Shown here: positions 15,556 through 25,149 of the stretch, one piece after another
Layout of the letters: each line of letters begins with the position of its first letter
How positions within the stretch are numbered: the first letter of the stretch is position 1
NCBI RefSeq assembly: GCF_031626495.1
Contig: NZ_JAMQOJ010000001.1
Coordinates: 806,001 to 870,000, forward strand
Length of the DNA stretch: 64,000 bases
Direction of reading: 5' to 3'
From: Natrinema sp031626495
GTDB taxonomy: Archaea > Halobacteriota > Halobacteria > Halobacteriales > Natrialbaceae
Program-made: the position numbers and the translations under genes
Notes under the pieces: generated by a model
Databases searched by the model: none
What the model saw: the letters and a program-made list of their open reading frames with translations, nothing else
What the model was told of the DNA's origin: nothing

Positions 15556-18500
15556 ATGACCGAACGGGCGGAATCGACCGCGCACGACTCCATGGGCGAC
15601 GGTGACGGTCGCGCGACACACCGGTGGTACCAGACGCTCGTCGACACCGTTGCGGGCGGCGTCTTCCGGCTGGACGCCGACGACCGCATCGTCGCGATCG
15701 ACGATACCCTTCTCGAGTTGGCGGGCCACGATCGCGAAACGCTCCGCGGCGAACACGTTTCGCGGCTCGTCGGGGGCTCGGACGCCGAGAAGCTCGTCCC
15801 GACCGACGGCACCGACCGCCGAACCGAATCCGATTCCGGCGTAACCCCGACCACCTCGCTCGAGCGGCCGATTCGGACGGCGACCGGCGAGACGGTCCCC
15901 TGCGAACTCCGGCTCGGTGCGGTGCCGGCCGACGACGGACCAGTGGGGACGGTCGGCATCGTTCGAGCGCTCGAGTCGGGCGAGTCGGCAGCGGACGCGG
16001 CGATGGACCGATCGATCGACTCAGCAGCAGACGGAGCGTCGGAGCCGAGGCCGCCGTTCGACCCGATCACCGCCGCGCTCGAGGAGGCCGACGTGGGCGT
16101 CTTCGTCCTCGACGACGAGTTCGACGTGGCGTGGATCAACACCGCCATCGAACGGTACTTCGGCCTCGAAGAAACCGACGTCGTCGGGCGGGACAAACGG
16201 GAACTGATCGAGGAGACGATCCGCGAGCGCGTCGCCGAGCCCGATCGATTCGTCGAGATCGTCGGCGCGACCTACGACGACAACAGCAGTAGCGAACGGT
16301 TCGAGTGTCACGTCACGCCGGACGGCAACCGCGCGGAACGCTGGCTCGAGCACCGGAGCAAGCCGATCGACGCCGGCCCCTACGCGGGCGGCCGCATCGA
16401 ACTCTACTACGACGTCACCGAGCAACACCGGCGCGCATACCAGCTCCGACGGTTGAACGAGGCCGTCCGCGAGTGGCTCGGCTCCAGCAGCCGGGAGGCG
16501 GTCGCCGAGCAGGCCTGCCGGCACCTCTTCGACATCCTCGACCTCGAGATCAACGGCGTCTTCCTCCACGATCCCGAGGCGGACGTACTCGAACCGGTCG
16601 CCTGGTCCGAGCCGGCCGCGGCGCTCTTCGACGAGATTCCGACGTTCGCAGCCGAGGAGGGAATCGCCTGGTGCGTCTTCGAGACCGGTGAGCCGGCGAC
16701 CTACGACGACATCACGGGAGACTCGAACATTTACAACCCCGAGACCCCGATCCGGAGCGAGATCTGCCTCCCGATCGGCGACCACGGCATCGTCATGATC
16801 GGCTCCGAGGACCGCGGCGCGTTCGACGACGGCGACCTCTCGCTCGCGAAGATCGTCGCCTCGAGCCTCGAAGTGACCTTCGACCGGATCGATCACGAGC
16901 GGACCCTCGAGCGCGAGCGGGGCCAGACGGCGAAGCTCCTCCAGACCGCCCCGGTCGCGATCTCGGTCGAGGACGCCGACGGCGAGCCGGTGCTAGCGAA
17001 CCGTCACGCACAGACGATGTTCGGCCTCGGGCACCGCGACCCGCTCGGCGAGACCGAACTGCTCGCCGAACTCGACGTCCGCGACGCCGACGGCGAGCCC
17101 GTCCCACCCGAAGACGGTCCCTCGGCGCGCGTCAGGGCGACCGGTGAGGCGGTCGCGAACGAGGAACTCGAGATACAGGGGCCGACTGGCGAGCGACGGT
17201 GGTTCTCGATCACTGCTGTCCCCGTGTTCGGCCCCGACGGCTCGCTCGAGCGGGTCGTCTCCGCCGGCGAGGACGTGACGACGCTCAAAGAGCAGGAACG
17301 CCGCCTCGAGCGCCGCAAACACGAACTCGAGACCGAGCTCAGCGAGATCCTCGGCCGCGTCTCGGACGCGTTCTACGCGCTCGACGACGAGTGGCGGTTC
17401 ACGCACGTCAACGATCGGGCCGCCGAGCTGCTCGGCTACGAGCCGGGCGAGCTCGTCGGCGAGAACATCTGGGAGACGTTCTCCAGCGGAACGCGATCCG
17501 ACCTCCGCGAGCGCTACCGCGAGGCGATGGCGACCCAGCGTCCCGTCACGTGGGAGCGTTACTCCGAGTCGCTCGAAATCTGGATGGAGATTCAGGCCTA
17601 CCCCTCCGAGACCGGGTTGTCGGTCTACTTCCGGGACATCTCCGATCGGAAGCGACGCGAGCGGCAACTCGAGCAGTACGAACGGATCATCGAAACCGTC
17701 GAGGACGGGATCTACGTGCTCGACGAGAACGGCCGGTTCACAGCCGTCAACGACGCGTACGTCGACCTGACCGGCTACGATCGCGACGAGTTGCTCGGCT
17801 CCCACGGGTCGCTGGTCGTCGACGAGCAGGTGATGGAACTCGCCCGGCTGGTCGCCGCCGACGAGAGCGACGTGCCGACGATCGAGACGGAACTCGAGAC
17901 GAACGGCGGCGACCGCGTCCCGGTCGAGGCGACCGTGACTTCGATCACGGTGGACGGGACCGGTCGCGAGCGGATCGGCGTCGTCCGGGACGTCACCGAA
18001 CGGAAGGAAAGACAGCGGAAACTCGAGGCGAGCGAGCAGCGCTACCGCACCCTCGCCGAGAACTTCCCGAACGGCGTCGTCGCGCTGTTCGACGACGACC
18101 TTCGGTACACGGCCGCCGGCGGGCAGCTCCTCGGCGACCTCGGGATCGACCGGGAGACCACGATCGGACAGACGATCTACGAGCGGTACCCCGACGAGCT
18201 GGTCGCCGAGATCGAACCCCACTTCCGCGCCGCGCTCGAGGGCGACGAGCGCACGTTCGACGTGAGCTATTACAACCGCGAACTGCGCGCCCACACCCTT
18301 CCCGTTCGGACCGGCGACACGGTCACTGCGGGCATGCTCGTCATTCAGGACATCACCGAGCGCACGGAGTACCAGCGCAAACTCGAGGAGTCGAACGAAC
18401 GCCTCGAGCAGTTCGCCTACGTGGCTTCCCACGACCTCCAGGAGCCCCTGCGGATGGTCATCAGCTACCTCCAGTTGCTCGAAGACCGATACGAGGACGA

Positions 18501-19074
18501 CCTCGATTCCGACGGCGAAGAGTTCATCGCGTTCGCGGTCGACGGGGCCGAGCGCATGCGCGAGATGATCGACGGCCTCCTCGAGTACTCTCGCGTCGAG
18601 ACGCAGGGTGACCCCTTCGAGCCGCTCGATCTCGAGGGGGTTATCGCGGACGTCCGCGATGATCTTCAGGTCCAGATCGACGAGCGAGACGCTGACATCA
18701 CCGTCGAGCCGCTCCCCCGCGTCGAGGGGGATGCGAGCCAACTTCGGCAGGTGTTTCAGAACCTGCTGTCGAACGCGATCGCGTACAGCGGCGACGAGCC
18801 GCCGCGGGTCCACGTGAGCGCCGACCGGACCGACGACATGTGGGAGATTTCGGTCCGCGACGAGGGAATCGGCATCGAACCCGACGATCAGGAGCGGATC
18901 TTTCGGGTGTTTCAGCGGCTCCACGGTCCGGACGAGCACTCGGGAACAGGAATCGGCCTGGCGCTGTGCAAGCGGATCGTCGAGCGCCACGGCGGTGACA
19001 TCCGGGTCGACTCGGAGCCCGGCGAGGGCGCGACGTTCTCGGTTACGATCCCAGCGGTCGACGATGAATCGTAA
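15556..19074 (+). CDS. Multi-PAS/GAF sensor histidine kinase
   Basis: A 1172-residue soluble kinase, unusually long. Approximate order: PAS (35-150), PAS (180-295), GAF (305-460), four further PAS domains (465-580, 590-700, 705-830, 835-945), HisKA with phosphorylated His959 in VASHDLQEPLR, and HATPase with N (NLLSNAIAYS), G1 (DEGIGIEP) and G2 (GTGIGLALC) boxes. The kinase core is the phytochrome-like/HWE-neighbour type common in haloarchaea. No receiver or membrane helix is present, so it should sense cytosolic small molecules, redox or light. ATG 15556 lies 28 bp after a TATA-like CTTATCC. No response regulator is adjacent. Confidence 0.93.
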   Translation: MTERAESTAHDSMGDGDGRATHRWYQTLVDTVAGGVFRLDADDRIVAIDDTLLELAGHDRETLRGEHVSRLVGGSDAEKLVPTDGTDRRTESDSGVTPTTSLERPIRTATGETVPCELRLGAVPADDGPVGTVGIVRALESGESAADAAMDRSIDSAADGASEPRPPFDPITAALEEADVGVFVLDDEFDVAWINTAIERYFGLEETDVVGRDKRELIEETIRERVAEPDRFVEIVGATYDDNSSSERFECHVTPDGNRAERWLEHRSKPIDAGPYAGGRIELYYDVTEQHRRAYQLRRLNEAVREWLGSSSREAVAEQACRHLFDILDLEINGVFLHDPEADVLEPVAWSEPAAALFDEIPTFAAEEGIAWCVFETGEPATYDDITGDSNIYNPETPIRSEICLPIGDHGIVMIGSEDRGAFDDGDLSLAKIVASSLEVTFDRIDHERTLERERGQTAKLLQTAPVAISVEDADGEPVLANRHAQTMFGLGHRDPLGETELLAELDVRDADGEPVPPEDGPSARVRATGEAVANEELEIQGPTGERRWFSITAVPVFGPDGSLERVVSAGEDVTTLKEQERRLERRKHELETELSEILGRVSDAFYALDDEWRFTHVNDRAAELLGYEPGELVGENIWETFSSGTRSDLRERYREAMATQRPVTWERYSESLEIWMEIQAYPSETGLSVYFRDISDRKRRERQLEQYERIIETVEDGIYVLDENGRFTAVNDAYVDLTGYDRDELLGSHGSLVVDEQVMELARLVAADESDVPTIETELETNGGDRVPVEATVTSITVDGTGRERIGVVRDVTERKERQRKLEASEQRYRTLAENFPNGVVALFDDDLRYTAAGGQLLGDLGIDRETTIGQTIYERYPDELVAEIEPHFRAALEGDERTFDVSYYNRELRAHTLPVRTGDTVTAGMLVIQDITERTEYQRKLEESNERLEQFAYVASHDLQEPLRMVISYLQLLEDRYEDDLDSDGEEFIAFAVDGAERMREMIDGLLEYSRVETQGDPFEPLDLEGVIADVRDDLQVQIDERDADITVEPLPRVEGDASQLRQVFQNLLSNAIAYSGDEPPRVHVSADRTDDMWEISVRDEGIGIEPDDQERIFRVFQRLHGPDEHSGTGIGLALCKRIVERHGGDIRVDSEPGEGATFSVTIPAVDDES

Positions 19075-19581
19075 CCCGCGAACGCGATCCGATTTAACGG
19101 TGAAAAACGGCAAACCTGCTTCCGTAGGTTTATTGGTTTCACTATCACTTGTCAAACTGCCCGTGGGGTTGCCATCGAAACCACACCACCTACCGACCCC
19201 ATGGGCGATACGTTCTAACCGCTAGCTGCGTCCATGACGGTGACCCAGTGAAGACGCGAGAGCCGCGACTGACCCGGTCGCAGCGAACGGCTCGGCACGT
19301 CGGAAAACCCGACCAGAGACCGACGTTGGACGAGATCCCTGAGCGGAACGAGGGGTGATATCTTGGTGTCGGAACCCCAATCGTGGCAACGACCGGCGCT
19401 CTTCCCCTCGCGATCACTGTATTGGCGTCCGCTTCAATAGGGCTATCGGCCACACACGTTGTCTCGACGAGCGCGTTTCGGCGTCACTCTATCGGGCCGT
19501 CCTCCGTCGAAAACGTCCGTTTCAGTTTACACCAAGCTTATGCCGATCCCCTCGAGAGATCGATGACATCTAGCGCGAACG
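19075..19581. other. 507-bp intergenic region
   Basis: Just after the kinase stop there is a small inverted repeat AAACCT...AGGTTT (about 19110-19130) followed by an ATTGGTTTC T-rich stretch, a possible terminator. A TATA-like CTTATG occurs near 19538, ahead of the HTTM gene. No coding sequence or RNA gene was recognised in between. Confidence 0.5.
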
Positions 19582-21159
19582 ATGCATCGACGACTCCCCT
19601 CTTTCGGCTCCGACGACCGGTTCACCGCCGCCCTCGACTGGCTCTCCGGCGCGATCGCACGCCGGTTCGCAGTGGACCGGCGAGCGCTCGCAGCGTTTCG
19701 GATCGCGCTCGGACTCCTGTTGCTCGCCGACCTCGCGCTCCGCTCGCGGAACCTCAAGGCGTTCTACACGGACGCGGGCGTCCTTCCGCGCTCGGCGCTG
19801 TACTCGGATTACGGCGCCGTCTACTCGCTACACGCCGTCTCCGGCGAGGCGTGGGCGATCGGCCTGCTGTTCGTCGTCGCCGCCGGCTTCGCCGCCGCGA
19901 TGGTCGTCGGCTATCGAACGCGGCTGGCGACGGTCTGCTCGTGGCTGTTGCTCGTCTCGCTGCACGTCCGCAATCCGATGGTCCTCAACGGCGGCGACGT
20001 ACTGTTCCGGATGCTGCTCTTCTGGGCGATGTTCCTCCCACTCGGGGAACGGTGGGCGATCGACGCCGATCACACAGATCGGGCTCGAGCGACCGTCTCG
20101 AACGTCGCCACGATGGCGTTGCTCTGTCAGGTCGTCGCGATGTACGTGGTAAACGCCCTCCACAAGACGGAGGGGGAGATGTGGCTGAACGGGGAGGCGG
20201 TCGTCTACGTCTTCAGCCTCGACTACCAGTTCACGTACCTGCTGGGCAACGCCCTCGCCGAGTACCACGACCTCCTATCGATCATGACGTACGTGTGGAT
20301 CGCGCTGGTCGTCTGCTCACCGCTGTTGCTCGTTCTAACCGGTCTCCCCCGAGCGGCGCTGGCGTCGGCGTTCGTCGGCATGCACCTCGGGATGTTGCTG
20401 ACGATGCGCATCGGCCTCTTTCCGCTGGTCGTCGTCGCTGCCTTCGTTCCGTTCTACCCACCCGTCGTCTGGAACGGCGCGAGCGCGCTGGCGGCTCGAG
20501 CCGGCCTCGCGGAGCCGGCCGGTCGCTGGGGAAGACGGCTCGCGACCGCCGTTCCCGACGGTCCCGACTCGAGAAGCGACGCGCTCGCTGCACCTGTGCC
20601 GACCTCACGAGAGATCCGCTCGGCCGTCGCCGACGCCCGCAAGCGCAGCCGGACGCTGTTCACGACGGCGCTGCCGGCGGTGTTCCTCGTCCTCGTCGTC
20701 CTCTCGAACGCCCAGGCGGTCGGGTATACGCAGGTGCCCGACCCCGGCGAGTCGGCCCTCGAGGCGGCCCAGGCCGAACAGCACTGGCGCATGTTCGCGC
20801 CCGAGCCGCTACAGACCGACGGCTGGTACGTCGTCCCGGCCACCCTCGAGAACGGATCGACGGTCGACGCCATGTACGAGTCGGAGGTGAGCTGGGAACC
20901 GCCGCCGAGCGAAACTGCCGTCTACCCTAACTCCCGCTGGCGAAAGTACCTCTCGAACGTCTACGGGGCCGACAACGAGAACCACCAGTCGTACCTGTCG
21001 AACTACCTCTGCCAGCGCTGGAACGGGAGCCACGAGACCGACATCGAGGAACTCGAACTCTACTACGTCCGACAGTCCTCGCAGCCGTACAACGAGACCG
21101 AGCCGACCAGCGAGATCATGATCCAGCAGTACGACTGCGGCGGCGACTTCGTCCAGTAG
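19582..21159 (+). CDS. HTTM-domain (vitamin K-dependent carboxylase-like) membrane protein
   Basis: 525 residues. Residues about 30-310 form the multi-helix HTTM domain (first helix RRALAAFRIALGLLLLADLA, conserved LLLVSLHVRNP, LNGGD, and VVNALHK), homologous to the membrane part of gamma-glutamyl carboxylase. A further helix near 365-385 precedes a soluble outward or C-terminal domain of about 140 residues rich in aromatic and acidic residues (…HWRMFAPEPLQTDGWYVV…), with YLCQRW and YDCGG cysteines. Bacterial and archaeal HTTM proteins have no settled reaction. The start at 19582 is the first ATG in frame; the true N-terminus may be a few residues different. Confidence 0.85.
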   Translation: MHRRLPSFGSDDRFTAALDWLSGAIARRFAVDRRALAAFRIALGLLLLADLALRSRNLKAFYTDAGVLPRSALYSDYGAVYSLHAVSGEAWAIGLLFVVAAGFAAAMVVGYRTRLATVCSWLLLVSLHVRNPMVLNGGDVLFRMLLFWAMFLPLGERWAIDADHTDRARATVSNVATMALLCQVVAMYVVNALHKTEGEMWLNGEAVVYVFSLDYQFTYLLGNALAEYHDLLSIMTYVWIALVVCSPLLLVLTGLPRAALASAFVGMHLGMLLTMRIGLFPLVVVAAFVPFYPPVVWNGASALAARAGLAEPAGRWGRRLATAVPDGPDSRSDALAAPVPTSREIRSAVADARKRSRTLFTTALPAVFLVLVVLSNAQAVGYTQVPDPGESALEAAQAEQHWRMFAPEPLQTDGWYVVPATLENGSTVDAMYESEVSWEPPPSETAVYPNSRWRKYLSNVYGADNENHQSYLSNYLCQRWNGSHETDIEELELYYVRQSSQPYNETEPTSEIMIQQYDCGGDFVQ

Positions 21160-21202
21160 GCCGCCGGCGACTATCCGCTGGGCAAACCAGGGCCGTCGTT
21201 GG

Positions 21203-22570
21203 CTACGAGCCCGTTTCAGTCCCGCGGACCGTCACCGTCCGCTCGGCCGTCCGATCTTCCGTTTCGACCCGGACGGGGAACGACTGGTCGTTCGCGACGA
21301 GGGCCGTCTCGAACTCGAGGTCGACGGTTTCGGACCCGCCACCGTCGATCGAAACGTGTCGCGTGTCCGCCAGCGTCGGATCGTGGCCGACGATCAGTTC
21401 GAGTGCCCGCGTGACCGACCGATCGCCGGCGTTCTCGAGGGTCGCCGTCACCTCGAGTACGTCGCCGGCGTCGACGGGGTCGTTCGTTGCCGTAATCGAG
21501 ACGCTCACGCCGGCATCGGCGCTGGCACCGCTTTCGGCGCCCCCGACCGTCCAGACCGTCTCCGACGTGAACGTCCCGTCGTTGGCGATCACCCAGGCGA
21601 CGATCGGACAGCTCTGCGGGAGCCCGCCCTCCACCGACAGGAACGCGGTATCCGTCGCGCCCGAGACCTCTGAGACGCCGAGGAGGCGGTCGACCTGACT
21701 GACCCACCAGACGACGCGATCCAGCGCCCCGTCGGGATCGGCGACGTCGATCTCGAGGTCGGTCGTTCCTTCGGGATCGATCGGCAGCGAACCACGGGCC
21801 GGTCGAGCACCTTCGATCGTCGGCGACGCGTGTCCGTCTGGAGTCACAGTTACCGTCCAGTCGGCCCGGTAGGTGCCGTCGTCGGTCTCGACGCCGGCAG
21901 TGATCTCGTGGCTCCCCTCGGCGTCGGCGGTGTACTGCCGGTAGTGGGCGTTTCGCTCCGCGTAGTAGATCGACTGCCAGGGCGCGGCCGTCGATTCGCC
22001 GACGGACTCGCCGTCGACCCACCAGGCGGTGGTCTGGGACGCGTCGGGGTCGACGGCACCGGCCTCGAGGAAGACCGACGTTCCCGGCTGCACCGCGATC
22101 TCGGCGTTCGGGCGTGTCAGCCCGTCGTCGAGTTCGTCGACGCCGCGGACGGTCACCGCCCGCTCGGCCGAATCGCCCGCCGCTTCGACGCGAACCGTGG
22201 CCTCGCGATCGTCGGCGGCGGGTTCGACGCGATAGCTCGCGGGGAACGGCCGTCTCGTCTCCCCGGGCTCGAGCGTCAACGTGACGTTGCCGATCGACTC
22301 GCCGCCGACGAAGTACTCGACGGTCGGGCGCGCCGTTCGATCCGTCACGTTCTCGAGTTCGGCGGTTACCTCGAGCAGTCCCGCGCCCGGGACGGGATCG
22401 GTCGCGTCGGCGATCCGAACGTGGACACCCGAGCCGTCGGAGATCGGTTCCGGTCCACCGCTCCGGGACGCTCGCTCCGTGCCGTCGCCCCGGGAACGGA
22501 CGTGACCGTACCCAACGGGAACGATACTACTCGCCGCGGCCCCTCGCAACAGCGTCCGCCGGTTTACCAT
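21203..22570 (-). CDS. Tat-type exported protein with CARDB-like Ig domains
   Basis: 455 residues. The start MVNRRTLLRGAAASSIVPVG is a twin-arginine-type signal, giving ATG 22570; the upstream extension of the frame is Arg-rich and non-coding in character. Two CARDB-like adhesion domains (about 45-150 and 355-450) share the pattern DVLEVTATLEN…R, GGSETVDLEF and RTVTVRG, flanking a middle region with Ig/PKD-like strands (VDPDASQTTAWWVDGE). A surface structural or binding role is likely. No sorting signal (PGF-CTERM) or lipobox is seen, so release or loose wall association is possible. Confidence 0.8.
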   Translation of the reverse strand: MVNRRTLLRGAAASSIVPVGYGHVRSRGDGTERASRSGGPEPISDGSGVHVRIADATDPVPGAGLLEVTAELENVTDRTARPTVEYFVGGESIGNVTLTLEPGETRRPFPASYRVEPAADDREATVRVEAAGDSAERAVTVRGVDELDDGLTRPNAEIAVQPGTSVFLEAGAVDPDASQTTAWWVDGESVGESTAAPWQSIYYAERNAHYRQYTADAEGSHEITAGVETDDGTYRADWTVTVTPDGHASPTIEGARPARGSLPIDPEGTTDLEIDVADPDGALDRVVWWVSQVDRLLGVSEVSGATDTAFLSVEGGLPQSCPIVAWVIANDGTFTSETVWTVGGAESGASADAGVSVSITATNDPVDAGDVLEVTATLENAGDRSVTRALELIVGHDPTLADTRHVSIDGGGSETVDLEFETALVANDQSFPVRVETEDRTAERTVTVRGTETGS

Positions 22571-22764
22571 TCGTGCTCGGAAACCGGAATTCCGGGTAAA
22601 AAGCAGTGTTACCGTTTCGACGAGAAAACGGACGATTTGTCGCGTCTGGCGCACCTTGAAACTGCGGCTGTTTTCGCCCCTCCCGTTGGATCTGAGTGGT
22701 ATCGCGGATCGCGATCGGCCGCCGCAGCGACGCCGTCGTCGCCTGCGTGGCCTGTACGCGGTCC

Positions 22765-23379
22765 CTACTCCTTCCGTTTCGCGACGCGCCCCTCGCTCGT
22801 CACGGCGTCGACGTGGACGTGAACCCGGCCCGCGTCGGTCTCGAGCGGGACGATCCACGACGCGCTGGTCCGATGGGGGTCCTCGAGTACGCTTACGTCG
22901 TCGTACCCCTCTTGCTCGGCGGTCTGGCGGGCGATCCGTGCGGCCTCGTCGGCGTCCTCGATCCGGATCTCGTCGGTCAGGCGGACGGTGACGACCGGCA
23001 CGTCGGCCATCCGGACGATCCGTTCGGTGACGCTGCCGACCAGCACCCGGTCGAGCCCCGTTCGACCTTGGGTTCCCATGACGATCATGTCGATCCCGTG
23101 GTCGTCGGCGTACGCGAGGATCTGCTCGTGTGGGACACCCTGTTCGACGGCCGTCACGACGTCGACGCCCTCTCGGCTCGCTTCGGTCTCGATCCGCTCG
23201 ACCGCGCGTTCGGCCGCCGGAATCGCTTCGTCGGTCTGGAGCGTGCCCAGTGGCCCCTCGGGAACGACCGACAGCGCGTGGATCGTCGCGTCGAAGCGAT
23301 CCGCGATCGTCACCCCGTGGTTGAGCGACCGCCGCGTGCCGTCGCTCCCGTCAGTCGGCACGAGAATATCCTGATACAT
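22765..23379 (-). CDS. Universal stress protein (UspA family) with C-terminal extension
   Basis: 204 residues. The UspA domain (1-145) starts YQDILVPTDGSDGTRRSL and ends with the ATP-binding loop GTQGRTGLDRVLVGSVTERI, so it belongs to the ATP-binding class. The additional 60 residues (IEDADEAARIARQTAEQEGY…) form a small alpha/beta domain found in some haloarchaeal Usps. Physiological role is unassigned in the family generally. It is divergent from the acyl-CoA ligase operon that starts at 23566. Confidence 0.9.
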   Translation of the reverse strand: MYQDILVPTDGSDGTRRSLNHGVTIADRFDATIHALSVVPEGPLGTLQTDEAIPAAERAVERIETEASREGVDVVTAVEQGVPHEQILAYADDHGIDMIVMGTQGRTGLDRVLVGSVTERIVRMADVPVVTVRLTDEIRIEDADEAARIARQTAEQEGYDDVSVLEDPHRTSASWIVPLETDAGRVHVHVDAVTSEGRVAKRKE

Positions 23380-23565
23380 CGATATCGCGTGGCTAGGGAA
23401 CGCTTCCGTAAATACCCTCGAGTCGGTGTCTAGTCGCCACCCAGTATAACACTGCTGTCAGGAACGATGAAGCGGAAAGCGAATTATCGCTGGAAAGAAA
23501 TCCTCCCGCCGTACCCGAACGATGTAAATCTTTTTTACGGTACGCGCGAACGTACCGCACGGAGT

Positions 23566-25149
23566 ATGACAAATCTTGTCACTAACGTCGCCAGTGCCGT
23601 CGAGGAGCACGGCGACAACACCGCAATCGGGTTTCAGGGGTCCGAAATCAGCTACGAAGAGTTCTGGGGGCAGACGGGTGCCTTCGCGGCCGCGCTCGAG
23701 GAACGCGGCCTCGGTCCCGACGACCGCGTCGCGCTCTACCTTCCCAACCTGCCGCAGTTCGTGATCGCGTTCCACGGGACGCTCCGGGCCGGCGGCGTCG
23801 TCGTCCCGATGAACCCGCAGTACAAGTCCCGCGAGATCGGCCATCTGCTGGGCGACAGCGAGGCGAAAGTCGTCGTCGCGCTGGCCGATCTCGTCCCCTT
23901 CGTCAACGAGGTACAGGACGAGACGGGCGTCGAGCACGTCGTCAGCGTGGGCGGCGACGCCGACGGCGCGACGGAATTCGAAGCGTTCCTCGAGCAGGGT
24001 GCGCCCGACATCGCCGACCGAGACGACGACGACGTCGCGGTCCAGCCCTACACCTCCGGGACCACCGGTCAACCGAAGGGAGTGCAGTTGACTCACAACA
24101 ACCTCGGGTCGAACGCGAACGCCGCCTCGAAGCTCATTCCCGACGGCATCCGGCCGGACGACAAAACGCTGGGCGTGCTGCCGCTGTTCCACATTTACGG
24201 GATGACGGTCGTCATGAACGCGTCGCTGTTCAACGGGGCCGCGTACTACCCGATGGCTTCGTGGGAGGTACAGGACGCCGTCTCGCTCATCGAGGACGAG
24301 GAGTTGACGATCATGCACGGCGTGCCGGCGATGTACAACGACGTGATCAACCAGCCCAACGCCGAGGAGTTCGACATGTCCTCGCTGCGCCTCTGTGGCG
24401 TCGGCGGCTCCGGCATTCCCGTCGAGGTGCTGCGCCAGTTCGAGGAACTCTACGAGCCGAAGATCTACGAGGGGTACGGCCTGACCGAGACCAGCCCGAT
24501 CACCCACTTCAACAGCCCGATCGAGGGCCGCCGCGTCGGCAGCGTGGGCAAGACCGTCCCCGGCGTCGACTCGAAGGTCGTCGACGAGGACTTCAACGAG
24601 GTCTCGCCGGTCGAGGAGGGACCGATCGACGAGGAGGAGGCCGACCTCCGCGAAATCACCGGCGAAATCGTCGTCGCCGGGCCGAACGTGATGAAGGGCT
24701 ACTACGGCCTTCCCGAGGCCAACGAGGAGGCCTTCACCGAGGAGGGCGGCCGACGCTGGTTCCACACCGGCGACATCGGCTACAAGGACGAGGACGGCTT
24801 CTTCTACGTCGTCGACCGCGAGAAGCACATGATCGTCACCGGTGGCTACAACGTCTACCCGCGTGAAGTCGAGGAACTCCTCTTCGAGCATCCCGACGTG
24901 GCCGACGCCGCCGTGGCCGGCATCCCCGACGAACGCCGCGGGGAGACCGTCAAGGCCTTCATCGTTCGCACACCTGACGGCGACGTCACGGAGGAAGAAA
25001 TTAGGGAATACTGCCTGACCAACATGGCGGAGTACAAACACCCCCGTGAGGTCGAGTTCGTCCAGGAACTGCCGCGGACGACCACCGGAAAGGTCCAGAA
25101 GTTCAAACTCCGTGAGGAGGAAGAAGAGGCAGAGGAGGTGTCCGAATAA
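23566..25149 (+). CDS. Long-chain acyl-CoA ligase (AMP-forming)
   Basis: 527-residue ANL-superfamily ligase that activates a carboxylic acid with ATP and CoA. P-loop YTSGTTGQPKGVQLTH (about 161-176), YGLTETSP, and the hinge and C-terminal region HTGDIGYKDEDGFFYVVDREK with catalytic Lys in TTGKVQKFKL are all intact. ATG 23566 is chosen because the conserved protein begins MTNLVTNV and TTTTTTA at 23531-23537 gives a TATA box about 32 bp upstream; a longer frame from 23467 crosses that promoter. Its TAA shares one base with the next gene's ATG (crotonase), so the two are translationally coupled and act in the same acyl-CoA pathway. Confidence 0.92.
   Translation: MTNLVTNVASAVEEHGDNTAIGFQGSEISYEEFWGQTGAFAAALEERGLGPDDRVALYLPNLPQFVIAFHGTLRAGGVVVPMNPQYKSREIGHLLGDSEAKVVVALADLVPFVNEVQDETGVEHVVSVGGDADGATEFEAFLEQGAPDIADRDDDDVAVQPYTSGTTGQPKGVQLTHNNLGSNANAASKLIPDGIRPDDKTLGVLPLFHIYGMTVVMNASLFNGAAYYPMASWEVQDAVSLIEDEELTIMHGVPAMYNDVINQPNAEEFDMSSLRLCGVGGSGIPVEVLRQFEELYEPKIYEGYGLTETSPITHFNSPIEGRRVGSVGKTVPGVDSKVVDEDFNEVSPVEEGPIDEEEADLREITGEIVVAGPNVMKGYYGLPEANEEAFTEEGGRRWFHTGDIGYKDEDGFFYVVDREKHMIVTGGYNVYPREVEELLFEHPDVADAAVAGIPDERRGETVKAFIVRTPDGDVTEEEIREYCLTNMAEYKHPREVEFVQELPRTTTGKVQKFKLREEEEEAEEVSE

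Noticed and set aside
16993..19155. 720-residue minus-strand frame
   Set aside because: Antisense of the large kinase; translated composition (DVLR/GVG repeats) is that of a shadow.
19383..20930. 515-residue plus-strand frame
   Set aside because: Overlaps the HTTM gene in another frame and is very Arg-rich.
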